DNA from: a bacterium UBP4_UBA6127 | GTDB taxonomy: Bacteria > UBP4 > UBA4092 | Direction of reading: 5' to 3' | Length of the DNA stretch: 17,540 nt | Assembly (NCBI GenBank): GCA_002428325.1 | Contig: DIVR01000022.1 | Span: 24,411-41,950, forward strand | Shown: one piece after another, positions 5,222 through 13,309 of the stretch | How positions within the stretch are numbered: position 1 is the first letter of the stretch | Layout of the letters: the number at the start of each line of letters is the position of its first letter | Notes under the pieces: model-generated | What the model saw: only the letters and a program-made list of their open reading frames with translations | The model's database searches: none | What the model was told of the DNA's origin: nothing | Translations under genes and position numbers: made by a program

Positions 5222-7687
5222 TTATTCCGTAAACTGGATAGGCATCTTATCTCCATCTTGGAAAGATGATTGATAGATTAGTTTATCTCCTGATTTAACC
5301 ACCAGTTTTAACTTCTTATTTTCCCGGGTTATCTCTATGTCAAAAACATGACCATACCCATGAATTTTTTTCAAGGCCATTTGATTCCAATGTTTGGGAA
5401 GTCGAGGCTGGCACAGGAAAGAATGGAGTCCGGTCGGACGAATGCCAAATAAACCTTCGACAACCACTCGGCAATACAAGGCACTCTCGGCAGAGAGATG
5501 CCGTTGATTGCCTTCTGGCCAAGCCTCCACAGGGTAGGGAACATGATTTCCCAAGAGCCTGCGATTTGAATAAGCCAGGAAATAAGAAAGGGCTTTCTCC
5601 GTCTCTCCGGCAGCAAAAGCCCCCCTGAATCCATAGAGGGTTGAACGATCCCAGAAGGTCGATTTGCCAGCTTCAGTGGCCAATCCGTCAGGAGTCCAGA
5701 GTTGGGGTGAGAATAAAGCTTCCAGAGTTCCTTCTTTCCTGTCCATAATTTCCATGGTCAGAGGAATGCAAATCCAGGCTCGAAGGGTGGTATTCTCATC
5801 ATAATATCGGTAAGTGGAATACCCTGAAATATTGGCTCCAAAATAGGACTCAATTGCGGTATGAAGTACGGCAGCCCTGTCCCGATACTCTTTAATAATG
5901 TCCGGTGATTTACCCAGCGATTCACCCAGGCAGGCGGCGGATATCAAGGCATCATAAGTTAATGAGGATGTGCAGAGGTTGGCTTTTCCGGAGGGAAATC
6001 TGCCTTCCAGTTCATCCCTGTCCGAGGCGACAACTCCCTCCTCATTTGTTTTTCTTTTACAGTATTCAAGGCACCATTGGATGGAAGGCCAGAGTTCTTC
6101 TGCTGTTTGAGCATTTCCCAAAGAAAGGGCATATCGGGAAGCTCCATAAGCTATCATGGAGGCATCCCCACGGTCTCCGGCTCCATTCCATATATCTATT
6201 CCCTCTGCAATGATGGAAGAGGGAACTGGTTTATATTCAGGGGTCATAAACCGGGCAAATTGACGATAAGAATTCAAAGCGGATTCAATCCCTCCGCTAT
6301 CCCCCAGGTAAGGAAAAAAGGGATTGGCATATTCAGCCTGGTCATTGGCCCAGATAGCGGCATAATAGGCACCTCCACCGGGTCCATGCATCAAACCCCC
6401 TTTAGTGGCAAAGATACTTTCAGCCGCCCGGATTTTTGCAAAAGCAAACAGGGTATTAAGAACCGGTTCCGGGCATTCAAACTGAAGATTATCCAATAAA
6501 CTGTCCACATATTGGCAGCGTGATTTTTCTTCCTTCAAAGGGTCGAGGACCCATTCCGGCTCTGATTCCTTGCGTCCGCTGAAAAGGAAAGTGCATTGAT
6601 AGGATTCTCCCGGTGCTACCCTTTTTTTTCCTTCACCCATTAACTGGGATTGCAACAGGTAAATCCCATCGACTCCTTTGGCTGAATCGGTGGCAAAGGT
6701 TTCCCTGAAAGGTTTAATGTCCATTTCCATTGGAGACTGAGTAATATTGGTCAGAGTGATATTTTCTACAATGGCTGGTTTCTGAGTTGAAGGGAAAATC
6801 TTCCATTGAACCTGGAGTCCGGTAGAGGTCTCTCCATAAAGGGTTATCATCCCCCGATGTTCGACCCGGCTTAGATGGATTTTCCCTAAGGGGGTATTAT
6901 TGACCTTCACAAGGGTTTCTAAAGGTGAGGCTTCCATCCCGAATTGATGGGATTGGCTGGCATGGGTATTATTGGGAATGGTTCTTAACATGGGCCAGAC
7001 TATATGGCGATTTAAGGTCAGATAACCAGTGTTATCAACTCCATACCGGATAATCATAGAGACCATCCTGCCGCTCATTTCAATATGGTCTTCATGAGGC
7101 AGATGTCCATCATGTTCCACATCCCAGGTGATTCCCTGTTGCTGATTAAGAGTCCATCGTTTTGTTATTTCCTGCATAATTTGAGGTGCCTTCCCTTTAT
7201 AAATAAACTGGGCATTTAACCAGTCAGCGTGATCACAATCAATGCCGTCTTTACCCTCTGTTACCTGTAGAATCAATTTATGAATACCCTTCAGTGAAAT
7301 ATCGATATTTTGGGAGGTTCCATAAGAAAGAGTTCCTGAATCCCAAAGTTTTTGATTATCTCCCCAGATAATAAATTCCACCGAACCACCCTGACAACTT
7401 TCATCATCGACTCCAATAATGGATTTAAACCGGGCAACTTTTCCATCCAACCGGATTTGCATCTGGCTTGGGGCATGGGTTCCAACCCCATGGGGATAAG
7501 TCATTCCAGCCACCCTCAGAGGATTCCCATCAACAGATAAACAGGCCCGGCTTCTGCCGAACCCAGCCGACATAGAGGTCAAATCCATTTCATCCAACCA
7601 GAGCTGGGTTGAAAAAGAGGGGATATTCATCAGGAATAATAATATTATTAATGATAGGAAATTACGGTATCGTTTGAGATAACCCAT
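5222..7687 (-). CDS. Exported glycoside hydrolase with N-terminal NPCBM domain and alpha/alpha-barrel
   Basis: Predicted secreted or periplasmic carbohydrate-active protein of 821 residues. I start at the ATG at 7687, preceded by AGAGGAT, not at the open-frame limit 7765. This places a Sec signal peptide at the N-terminus (residues 1 to about 26, ending SFS-TQ). Residues about 28-165 match the NPCBM/NEW2 carbohydrate-binding module: GFGRSRACLSVDG, YPHGVGTHAPSQM, GVDDESCQGGSVEFIIWGD and CDHADWLNAQF. The middle third looks like a beta-sandwich. The C-terminal half (about 400-770) has the aromatic, helix-rich pattern of six-hairpin (alpha/alpha)6 glycosidases: WANDQAEYANPFFPY, IDIWNGAGDRGDAS, FWDRSTLYGFRGAF and YPVEAWPEGNQRHLS. 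Such barrels occur in families like GH65, GH78 and GH95; I cannot assign the family, substrate or catalytic acids. The cupin gene follows 42 bases downstream. Confidence 0.85.
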   Translation of the reverse strand: MGYLKRYRNFLSLIILLFLMNIPSFSTQLWLDEMDLTSMSAGFGRSRACLSVDGNPLRVAGMTYPHGVGTHAPSQMQIRLDGKVARFKSIIGVDDESCQGGSVEFIIWGDNQKLWDSGTLSYGTSQNIDISLKGIHKLILQVTEGKDGIDCDHADWLNAQFIYKGKAPQIMQEITKRWTLNQQQGITWDVEHDGHLPHEDHIEMSGRMVSMIIRYGVDNTGYLTLNRHIVWPMLRTIPNNTHASQSHQFGMEASPLETLVKVNNTPLGKIHLSRVEHRGMITLYGETSTGLQVQWKIFPSTQKPAIVENITLTNITQSPMEMDIKPFRETFATDSAKGVDGIYLLQSQLMGEGKKRVAPGESYQCTFLFSGRKESEPEWVLDPLKEEKSRCQYVDSLLDNLQFECPEPVLNTLFAFAKIRAAESIFATKGGLMHGPGGGAYYAAIWANDQAEYANPFFPYLGDSGGIESALNSYRQFARFMTPEYKPVPSSIIAEGIDIWNGAGDRGDASMIAYGASRYALSLGNAQTAEELWPSIQWCLEYCKRKTNEEGVVASDRDELEGRFPSGKANLCTSSLTYDALISAACLGESLGKSPDIIKEYRDRAAVLHTAIESYFGANISGYSTYRYYDENTTLRAWICIPLTMEIMDRKEGTLEALFSPQLWTPDGLATEAGKSTFWDRSTLYGFRGAFAAGETEKALSYFLAYSNRRLLGNHVPYPVEAWPEGNQRHLSAESALYCRVVVEGLFGIRPTGLHSFLCQPRLPKHWNQMALKKIHGYGHVFDIEITRENKKLKLVVKSGDKLIYQSSFQDGDKMPIQFTE

Positions 7688-7912
7688 CAGATCCTCTTTC
7701 AAATAAAATAAAAGGCTTAGTTCCCAATAAAATTCCAGCATTATTGGTTGATTCGGGGGGGACAAGAAAATCTTATCTTTATAGCATTTTATAATTCAAG
7801 ACTTACTTCATGCCATATAGGATTTAAAGAAAAATCTTTGTATCAGGAGAAATTATAAAATAATCCCTTCTTCATATCAAAACCTGGCAGATCCTCTGGT
7901 ATTGAATCAGGA

Positions 7913-9058
7913 TCAATCCTCTTTGCCTAAATGTTCTTGAACTTCTTTAAGCAGCTCCGGGATCGGCAGCTTCTGAGGACAATTTGTTTCACAAACGCCG
8001 CATTGAATACAATAATCGGCGCTCTTTCCATCCGCTTTGAACTTCTTGTAGTGTTGTTTCACTTCTGCCCAATTGCCAAACAGGGTGGCCTCGTTATACA
8101 TATTGAAAAGAATGGGTATCTCAACATTTTCCGGGCAGGGTGTGCAATATCGGCAGGAAGTACAGGAAATCTTAATAAGGGAGCTATAGGCCTGCTTAAC
8201 TTTTTCTACCACCGCTAATTCTACCTGATTCAACATCCCTGGTTTGGATTTCTCAACAAAAGTGAGATTCTGATTTAACTGTTCCCGGGTGGACATACCG
8301 CTTAAAACAACCGAGACTTCAGGTTGATTCCACAGCCAGTCCAGGGCCCATTCGACTGGAGTTTTCTTCTGGTCAGAAGAATCCCAAATTTCCTTTATGG
8401 AATCGACAGGCTGTGCCAGCTTACCGCCTCGAAGGGGTTCCATAATAACGACTCCCAGCCCCTGGGATGCTGCATATTGAAGCCCCTGGGTCCCGGCCTG
8501 GACTTCCGTATCCAGGAAATTATATTGAATCTGGCAGAACTCCCATCCATCGTAAGTATCAATAATCGTTTTGAGAGTATCAGGATTATCATGGAACGAA
8601 AATCCGATATATTTAATACGGCCTGCAGCTCGTTGAGATTCTAACCAATCCAAGGCTCCTAACTCATACATTTTTTTCCAACTATTTTGGTTAAGGGCAT
8701 GGAGAAGATAGAAATCGATATATTCTGTTTGAAGTCGGTGAAGCTGGTCCTGAAAAATTCCATCCAGGTCTTCATGGACATTCACACTCCAACAGGGCAT
8801 TTTATCGGCCAGCCAAACTTTATCCCGATATCCGTCTTTCAGGGCTTTGCCGATCAATTTTTCACTCTCGCCTTCATGATAGATATAGGCCGTATCAAGA
8901 TAATTGATTCCTGAATCAATGCCTTGCCTTAAAAGTTGAATGGCTTCTTTTTCGTCTATATGCCTGGGATTATCCCCAATTATAGGGAGTCGCATAGAGC
9001 CGAATCCCAGTGCAGATACCTTTAAATCCAGTTTTTTACCAAATGGGCGATATTGCAT
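7913..9058 (-). CDS. Aldo/keto reductase with C-terminal 4Fe-4S ferredoxin-like domain
   Basis: NAD(P)H-type aldo/keto reductase of 381 residues, in the subgroup with an added iron-sulphur tail. The TIM-barrel part (about 1-290) contains the AKR tetrad: Asp55 and Tyr60 in LDTAYIYHEGESEKLIGKAL, Lys86 in LADKMP and His120 in DFYLLH. The GFSFHDNPDT and IQYNFLDTEVQAG segments are also typical. Beyond residue 295 come two cysteine clusters, SCTSCRYCTPCP and DYCIQCGVCETNCPQKLPIPELL, the pattern of 4Fe-4S ligands. The tail suggests electron exchange with a ferredoxin pool, in keeping with an anaerobic lifestyle; the physiological substrate is unknown. It has a strong own promoter at 9116-9144 and stands upstream of the glycosidase on the same strand, separated by 225 bases. 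Confidence 0.92.
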   Translation of the reverse strand: MQYRPFGKKLDLKVSALGFGSMRLPIIGDNPRHIDEKEAIQLLRQGIDSGINYLDTAYIYHEGESEKLIGKALKDGYRDKVWLADKMPCWSVNVHEDLDGIFQDQLHRLQTEYIDFYLLHALNQNSWKKMYELGALDWLESQRAAGRIKYIGFSFHDNPDTLKTIIDTYDGWEFCQIQYNFLDTEVQAGTQGLQYAASQGLGVVIMEPLRGGKLAQPVDSIKEIWDSSDQKKTPVEWALDWLWNQPEVSVVLSGMSTREQLNQNLTFVEKSKPGMLNQVELAVVEKVKQAYSSLIKISCTSCRYCTPCPENVEIPILFNMYNEATLFGNWAEVKQHYKKFKADGKSADYCIQCGVCETNCPQKLPIPELLKEVQEHLGKED

Positions 9059-9115
9059 AAAAAGAAAAACTCCCTTATTCCTTGTCTTAAAATAATCATC
9101 AGGTTTATTTTTTTC

Positions 9116-9144
9116 ACTATAAAGAGGGCTGGGAATGATGTCAA
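9116..9144 (-). promoter_or_regulatory. Strong promoter of the aldo/keto reductase gene
   Basis: On the minus strand a consensus TTGACA (9139-9144), a 17-base spacer and TATAGT (9116-9121). The start would be near 9109, leaving a leader of about 50 bases. Confidence 0.8.
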
Positions 9145-9316
9145 ATCAAAATATCAACCCATTTACCCTGGCGGTTGGGGAGTCTCTATAAATTAAATTA
9201 GCTCCATCATGATATTACCAGTAAAATAATAGGGTTGAATCGGACCCGTAAATGTTTGAGTCTGACAATCTGAATATGAAGAATAAATACCGGCATACTT
9301 TTGGGAGGATATTTCC

Positions 9317-10045
9317 TTGTTACGCAATGATGGAAGAAAAGAAAGTGAACTTCGACCCGTTAAGATTTCCCGCCATTATATAAAACATGCTGAAGGGTCA
9401 GTTATGATAGAAATCGGGGATACCAAAGTGATTTGTACCGCTTCGGTTGAAGAACGGGTTCCTCAGCATCTTCTGAATACTAATACCGGCTGGGTCACTG
9501 CGGAATATTCCATGCTGCCCCGATCAGCTCAACAGCGAATCCAGAGGGATTCCACCCGGGGAAAAATTTCCGGCCGGTCCCATGAGATTCAGCGTCTGAT
9601 TGGCCGCTCCCTTCGTTCGGTAACGGATTTATCTAAAATCGGGCAGAGAACGATATGGATTGATTGTGATGTTATCCAGGCCGATGGGGGTACCCGGACC
9701 GCGGCTATTACCGGTTCATTCATTGCTTTGGTTGATGCGGTCGCCACCTTGATGGTAAATGGGAAAATCCATCATAATCCAGTATCTGACTTTGTTGCAG
9801 CGACCTCGGTCGGAATTATGAAAGGAATTAAAATGCTGGATTTGAATTATGTGGAAGATTCAACCGCAGAAGTGGATATGAATGTCGTGATGACCGGCTC
9901 CGGAAAGTTTGTCGAAATCCAAGGCACTGCAGAAAAAGTTCCTTTCAGTAAACAGGAAATGGATGCTTTGCTGGAGTTAGCTCAAGACGGTATAAATGAC
10001 CTCATCAATATCCAGAAAGAAGTACTCCAGATTGATAGTTTATAA
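9317..10045 (+). CDS. rph: Ribonuclease PH
   Basis: Phosphorolytic 3'-5' exoribonuclease that trims tRNA 3' ends and other RNAs, usually as a hexamer. The 242 residues match the family from end to end: RNDGRKESELRPV at the start, GWVTAEYSMLPRSAQQR (58-74), the phosphate-binding RGKISGRSHEIQRLIGRSLR (81-100) and DCDVIQADGGTRTAAITGS (116-134). The start codon is TTG at 9317, with GGAGG 8 bases upstream; nearby ATG triplets are out of frame. It is followed by rdgB after 18 bases, a gene pair seen in many bacteria, so the two are probably one operon. Confidence 0.97.
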   Translation: MLRNDGRKESELRPVKISRHYIKHAEGSVMIEIGDTKVICTASVEERVPQHLLNTNTGWVTAEYSMLPRSAQQRIQRDSTRGKISGRSHEIQRLIGRSLRSVTDLSKIGQRTIWIDCDVIQADGGTRTAAITGSFIALVDAVATLMVNGKIHHNPVSDFVAATSVGIMKGIKMLDLNYVEDSTAEVDMNVVMTGSGKFVEIQGTAEKVPFSKQEMDALLELAQDGINDLINIQKEVLQIDSL

Positions 10046-10063
10046 TCCATAGGATTTATATAG

Positions 10064-10654
10064 ATGCCGGAAAAACTGATCATAGCGACCCAAAACCACC
10101 ATAAAGTCATGGAATTAAAAAGTATGTTGCTGGGAATTCCTTTTGAACTGGGATCTTTGGAGTCCTATCCTGATTATATTGCACCTGAGGAAACAGGAGC
10201 AGATTTTAAGGAAAATGCATTAATTAAGGCTCAATCGGCGGCAGCCTATACCGGAACATGGGCTTTTGCGGATGATTCAGGCTTGGTGGTGGATGCCCTT
10301 GAAGGTAGGCCGGGAATCTATTCTTCCCGATATGCCCCGGATGATGCTTCCCGGATTCAACGGGTACTGGATGAATTAAAATCTGTTTCGGATGATAAAA
10401 GACAGGCTCGTTTTATCTGTGCCATTGCCATCGTGTCCTCTCAGGGAAAATCCTGGATTGTAGAAGGAAAATGTGAAGGTATTATCTCCCATACTCCCAA
10501 AGGGAAACATGGGTTTGGATATGACCCGATATTCTTTTTCCCTGAATTGGGCAAATCCTTTGCAGAACTCTTGCCGGAAGAGAAAAATCAAATCAGCCAT
10601 CGAAGTAATGCTGTCAGAAAAGCTCTGGAACTCCTGAAAACATTAGGAGTATAA
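10064..10654 (+). CDS. rdgB: XTP/dITP (non-canonical purine NTP) pyrophosphatase
   Basis: Ham1/RdgB family enzyme that hydrolyses dITP, XTP and related deaminated purine nucleotides to monophosphates, keeping them out of DNA and RNA. All family motifs are present in 196 residues: IIATQNHHKVMELK (6-19) for nucleotide binding, FADDSGLVVDALEGRPGIYSSRY (68-90) with the metal-binding acidic residues, and GKHGFGYDPIFFFPELGKSFAEL plus ISHRSNAVRKAL near the end. It lies 18 bases after rph. AGGATT upstream of the ATG is a modest ribosome binding site. Confidence 0.97.
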   Translation: MPEKLIIATQNHHKVMELKSMLLGIPFELGSLESYPDYIAPEETGADFKENALIKAQSAAAYTGTWAFADDSGLVVDALEGRPGIYSSRYAPDDASRIQRVLDELKSVSDDKRQARFICAIAIVSSQGKSWIVEGKCEGIISHTPKGKHGFGYDPIFFFPELGKSFAELLPEEKNQISHRSNAVRKALELLKTLGV

Positions 10655-10709
10655 CCCTTCAGATGGAGTTCTCGGGTATGTTATTTTATAACTTAATGAT
10701 TTTCATGGA

Positions 10710-10738
10710 TTGAGACTCTTTTAGTATGATACTATTAA
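10710..10738 (+). promoter_or_regulatory. Promoter of tatA-tatC
   Basis: TTGAGA (10710-10715), a 17-base spacer and TATTAA (10733-10738) lie ahead of tatA. The start would be near 10745. TATGAT at 10725-10730 is an alternative -10. The 110-base gap after rdgB fits a separate transcription unit. Confidence 0.6.
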
Positions 10739-10764
10739 GAATAATCTCAAGGAGGTGCTTATAA

Positions 10765-10998
10765 ATGGGTTTTCCCCAGGGATTTGAATGGATTATAGTC
10801 CTCATTATTGCTTTGATTATTTTTGGCCCTAAAAATCTTCCTAAAATCGGACGAGCTATTGGGCAGAGTTTCCGTGGATTTAAGGACGAAATGAAAGGTC
10901 TCAGCGATACCGAAGATGATGAATCCGATACCGAGAAAAAAGATATAAAACAGGATAAAGAAGAATCTACTCCCCCCTCATCCGATGAAACAAAATAG
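10765..10998 (+). CDS. tatA: Sec-independent translocase subunit TatA/TatE
   Basis: Pore-forming subunit of the twin-arginine translocase, which moves folded (often cofactor-bearing) proteins across the inner membrane. The 77 residues have the classical layout: a short periplasmic N-terminus, one membrane helix (about 8-20, WIIVLIIALIIF), the FGPKNLPKIGRAIGQSFRGFK hinge plus amphipathic helix, and a charged Asp/Lys/Ser-rich tail. AAGGAGGTG makes the strongest ribosome binding site in the window. The 3' end overlaps the start of tatC by 14 bases. No tatB is visible, so this is a minimal TatAC arrangement as far as the window shows. Confidence 0.95.
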   Translation: MGFPQGFEWIIVLIIALIIFGPKNLPKIGRAIGQSFRGFKDEMKGLSDTEDDESDTEKKDIKQDKEESTPPSSDETK

Positions 10999-11737
10999 TT
11001 CCGTTACTGAAGATGAACTTGAAGAAAAAAGATTGACTCTGGTTGAGCATCTTGATGAATTGAGAAGCCGCATTATCCGGGTATTGGTAGCTGTCACCCT
11101 GGGGATGATTGTGGCTTTTATTTTTTCGGCTCAGTTACTGGATTGGTTGATTGCTCCTTGCCTTCCGATCATTAAAAATACTTATTTCACATCGATATTA
11201 CAACCCTTCAATATTCGGCTTAAAGCCTCCTTCTTTGGGGGGCTTATCCTGGTCAGCCCCTATGTCTTCTTCCAGATTTGGAAATTTGTAAAGCCTGCTT
11301 TGACCCAGAAGGAAAAAAAAGTATTTCGAGGCCTTTTAGGGTTTGCCCTGGTCCTGTTTTTAGCCGGGGTTGCCTTGGGGTATTTTCTGATAATTCCCCA
11401 GGGAACAAAAATATTAATCAGCTATGCCACTCCTTCCATGCAGCCTTTGATAGGCATTGAGGAAGTGGTGAATTTCGTGATTTTCTTTCTGCTGGGATTA
11501 GGGTTTATTTTTGAAATCCCCATTTTATTAATGGGATTGGCAAAAGTGGGGTTGGTTGACCATAAGCTTTTATCCAAGAATCGGCGGTATGCAATATTTG
11601 GAGCGGTTCTGCTGGCGGTGTGTGTAACCCCGGGAAGTGAAGTGATTACTTCATTGATCTTGGCCTTACCCCTTTATCTCTTGTTTGAAGTCTCCGTTGT
11701 CCTTATTAAATACGTCAAACCCAGGGAAACGGATTAG
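10985..11737 (+). CDS. tatC: Sec-independent translocase subunit TatC
   Basis: Core receptor of the Tat system that recognises twin-arginine signal peptides. The 250 residues contain the N-terminal LVEHLDELRSRI motif, the SPYVFFQIWKFVKPALTQKEKK loop, FLAGVALGYFLIIP, and six hydrophobic helices ending in SVVLIKYVKPRE. The start lies inside the end of tatA and has no clear Shine-Dalgarno sequence, so translation is probably coupled to tatA. It converges with tmk, 38 bases away. Confidence 0.97.
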   Translation: MKQNSSVTEDELEEKRLTLVEHLDELRSRIIRVLVAVTLGMIVAFIFSAQLLDWLIAPCLPIIKNTYFTSILQPFNIRLKASFFGGLILVSPYVFFQIWKFVKPALTQKEKKVFRGLLGFALVLFLAGVALGYFLIIPQGTKILISYATPSMQPLIGIEEVVNFVIFFLLGLGFIFEIPILLMGLAKVGLVDHKLLSKNRRYAIFGAVLLAVCVTPGSEVITSLILALPLYLLFEVSVVLIKYVKPRETD

Positions 11738-11775
11738 AAAAAAGACCCTGGAGAACCCCCTTCATATAGGAATTT

Positions 11776-12426
11776 TTATCGGGTTTTGGGCTGAATATAT
11801 TTCTGCAGATGTTTTTTAATTTCATCCCAGACTTTATCCGGAGTCTTCTGGGCTGGGAGGATTTTAATTCTATCCGGTTCTCTTTTTGCAAGGAGCCGAT
11901 ATCCTTTTCTGACCTTCCGATGGAATAACAGAGACTCACTTTCCAAACGGTCCATTTTACCCTTGGAAGATTCATTTTTTCGGGACAATCCTTCTTCTGG
12001 CTTTAAATCAAATAAAAAGGTTATGTCAGGAATATAGCCTTTGACGGCGGCCATATTCATTTTATGGACAGTCTCAAATCCGAGCTTACGGGCATATCCC
12101 TGGTAGGCCATGGAAGAATCCATAAACCGGTCGCAGATAATGGCATGTTTGGGACTCTGTTTCAGAAAGGGATGGATTATTTCTTCCACCAGCTGGGCTC
12201 TGGCTGCCATATAGAGCAAAACTTCAGCCAAAGGAGTCATTTCTGCATGTTCTTTGGACAGTAACAGGGAACGGATTTTCTTGCCAATCCGGGTTTCTCC
12301 GGGTTCCTGAACAATCTTGACGGAGTACCCTTTTTCTTCTAAAAATGATTTCAGGCGAAGGGATTGGGTGCTTTTACCGCAGCCTTCTCCGCCTTCCAGT
12401 GATATCAATAACCCTTTTTTAATCAT
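11776..12426 (-). CDS. tmk: Thymidylate kinase
   Basis: dTMP kinase, forming dTDP for DNA synthesis. From the ATG at 12426 the protein is 216 residues, the normal length. It shows the P-loop LEGGEGCGKSTQ (9-20), IICDRFMDSSMAYQGYARKLG (the DR(Y/F)xxSSxAYQG signature) and a LID region with KMDRLESES. The dTMP-binding loop reads EPGETRIG where the family normally has EPGGTxxG. An in-frame TTG at 12462 would add 12 residues (THGIPNVKLVC and the start). Neither start has a clear Shine-Dalgarno sequence; the ATG gives the expected N-terminus (MIKKGLLISLEG). It is divergent from coaX and convergent with tatC. Confidence 0.95.
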   Translation of the reverse strand: MIKKGLLISLEGGEGCGKSTQSLRLKSFLEEKGYSVKIVQEPGETRIGKKIRSLLLSKEHAEMTPLAEVLLYMAARAQLVEEIIHPFLKQSPKHAIICDRFMDSSMAYQGYARKLGFETVHKMNMAAVKGYIPDITFLFDLKPEEGLSRKNESSKGKMDRLESESLLFHRKVRKGYRLLAKREPDRIKILPAQKTPDKVWDEIKKHLQKYIQPKTR

Positions 12427-12516
12427 GCAGACTAATTTAACATTGGGTATCCCATGGGTCAAGATTGAAGTTCTTCCCGGATTCAGGTAAATAGAATGGT
12501 TTTGGGATAACCGTAT

Positions 12517-12522
12517 TATAAT
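12517..12522 (+). promoter_or_regulatory. Candidate -10 box immediately before coaX
   Basis: A perfect TATAAT lies 8 bases upstream of the coaX ATG at 12531. Transcription would begin at about 12529-12531, giving a leaderless or nearly leaderless mRNA. No good -35 hexamer is visible at the normal distance, so the box may be a chance match in AT-rich DNA. Confidence 0.4.
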
Positions 12523-12530
12523 AATTTCTA

Positions 12531-13307
12531 ATGAAAACTATCAGGCCTTCGACCCTAGTACTGGATATTGGAAATTCTGAGATTGATTATGCCCTTATTA
12601 ATAATGGGAAAATAATCTTATCAGGGGCTTACCCTCATGCCCAATGGAAGGTTGAGACGCTTGCCGCTTCCAAGCTGGGTAAACAGAAAATTAGTCATAT
12701 CTATTTGGGGAGTGTCAGGCCGCAAAAGAATAGAACTGTCTGCAGGGTATCAAAGACCTTTTGGGGAATTATGCCTTGGGTAATTCAACATCCACTTCCG
12801 GGAAATATTATTAAAATCCAATATTATCCTGTGAAATCACTGGGAATGGACCGGGTTGCCAATGTGCTTGCCTGCCGGGATGTTTATCCTCTGCCTTTGA
12901 TGGTAATAGACTTTGGCACAGCATCAACCTTTACCGTCCTGAATCAGGAAGGGATATTGCTGGGAGGAGCCATCAGTACTGGTATTCAAACAGCATGGGA
13001 GACTCTTCTGGGGAAAGCGGAACAACTTCCGTTATTGAAGTTGGAGAAGAAAAAGAATCATCCTGTTATTGGAAATTCTACCGCAGGGTCTCTTTATTCC
13101 GGATTTCTGCATGGTTTTGGAGCCATGGCAGATGGGATGGTTGAGAAAGTCATGGCTGAGTTGGAAACTTCTGACCTTACTGTTATTGCGACGGGAGGGT
13201 TGGCTTCTCTGATCCAGCCTTATTGCCGTTCTATTAAAAAAGTAGACCCTCATTTAACCCTGAAAGGGTATTATCTTTTAGGAAAACTTATCTTGAATAA
13301 AGGATGA
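12531..13307 (+). CDS. coaX: Type III pantothenate kinase
   Basis: Catalyses the first step of coenzyme A synthesis, pantothenate to 4'-phosphopantothenate. Type III enzymes belong to the ASKHA fold and normally need a monovalent cation. Family motifs appear in order in the 258 residues: LVLDIGNSEIDYAL (9-22, the D(I/V)GN phosphate loop), SLGMDRVANVLAC (103-115) and MVIDFGTASTFTVLN (124-138), then GGAISTGIQTAWETLLGKAEQLP and VIATGGLASLI. It opens a coaX-nadC-birA cluster. There is no Shine-Dalgarno sequence before the ATG. The stop codon overlaps the first possible nadC start, so the genes are tightly linked. Confidence 0.95.
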   Translation: MKTIRPSTLVLDIGNSEIDYALINNGKIILSGAYPHAQWKVETLAASKLGKQKISHIYLGSVRPQKNRTVCRVSKTFWGIMPWVIQHPLPGNIIKIQYYPVKSLGMDRVANVLACRDVYPLPLMVIDFGTASTFTVLNQEGILLGGAISTGIQTAWETLLGKAEQLPLLKLEKKKNHPVIGNSTAGSLYSGFLHGFGAMADGMVEKVMAELETSDLTVIATGGLASLIQPYCRSIKKVDPHLTLKGYYLLGKLILNKG

Positions 13308-13309
13308 CC

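Noticed and set aside
7688..7765. Upstream extension of the glycosidase gene to 7765
   Set aside because: It would bury the signal peptide inside the protein; the ATG at 7687 has AGAGGAT upstream and places the signal peptide at the N-terminus.
11720..11756. CCAGGG/CCCTGG pairing at the tatC end as a terminator
   Set aside because: The stem is only 6 bp with a loop of more than 20 bases and no following T-run.
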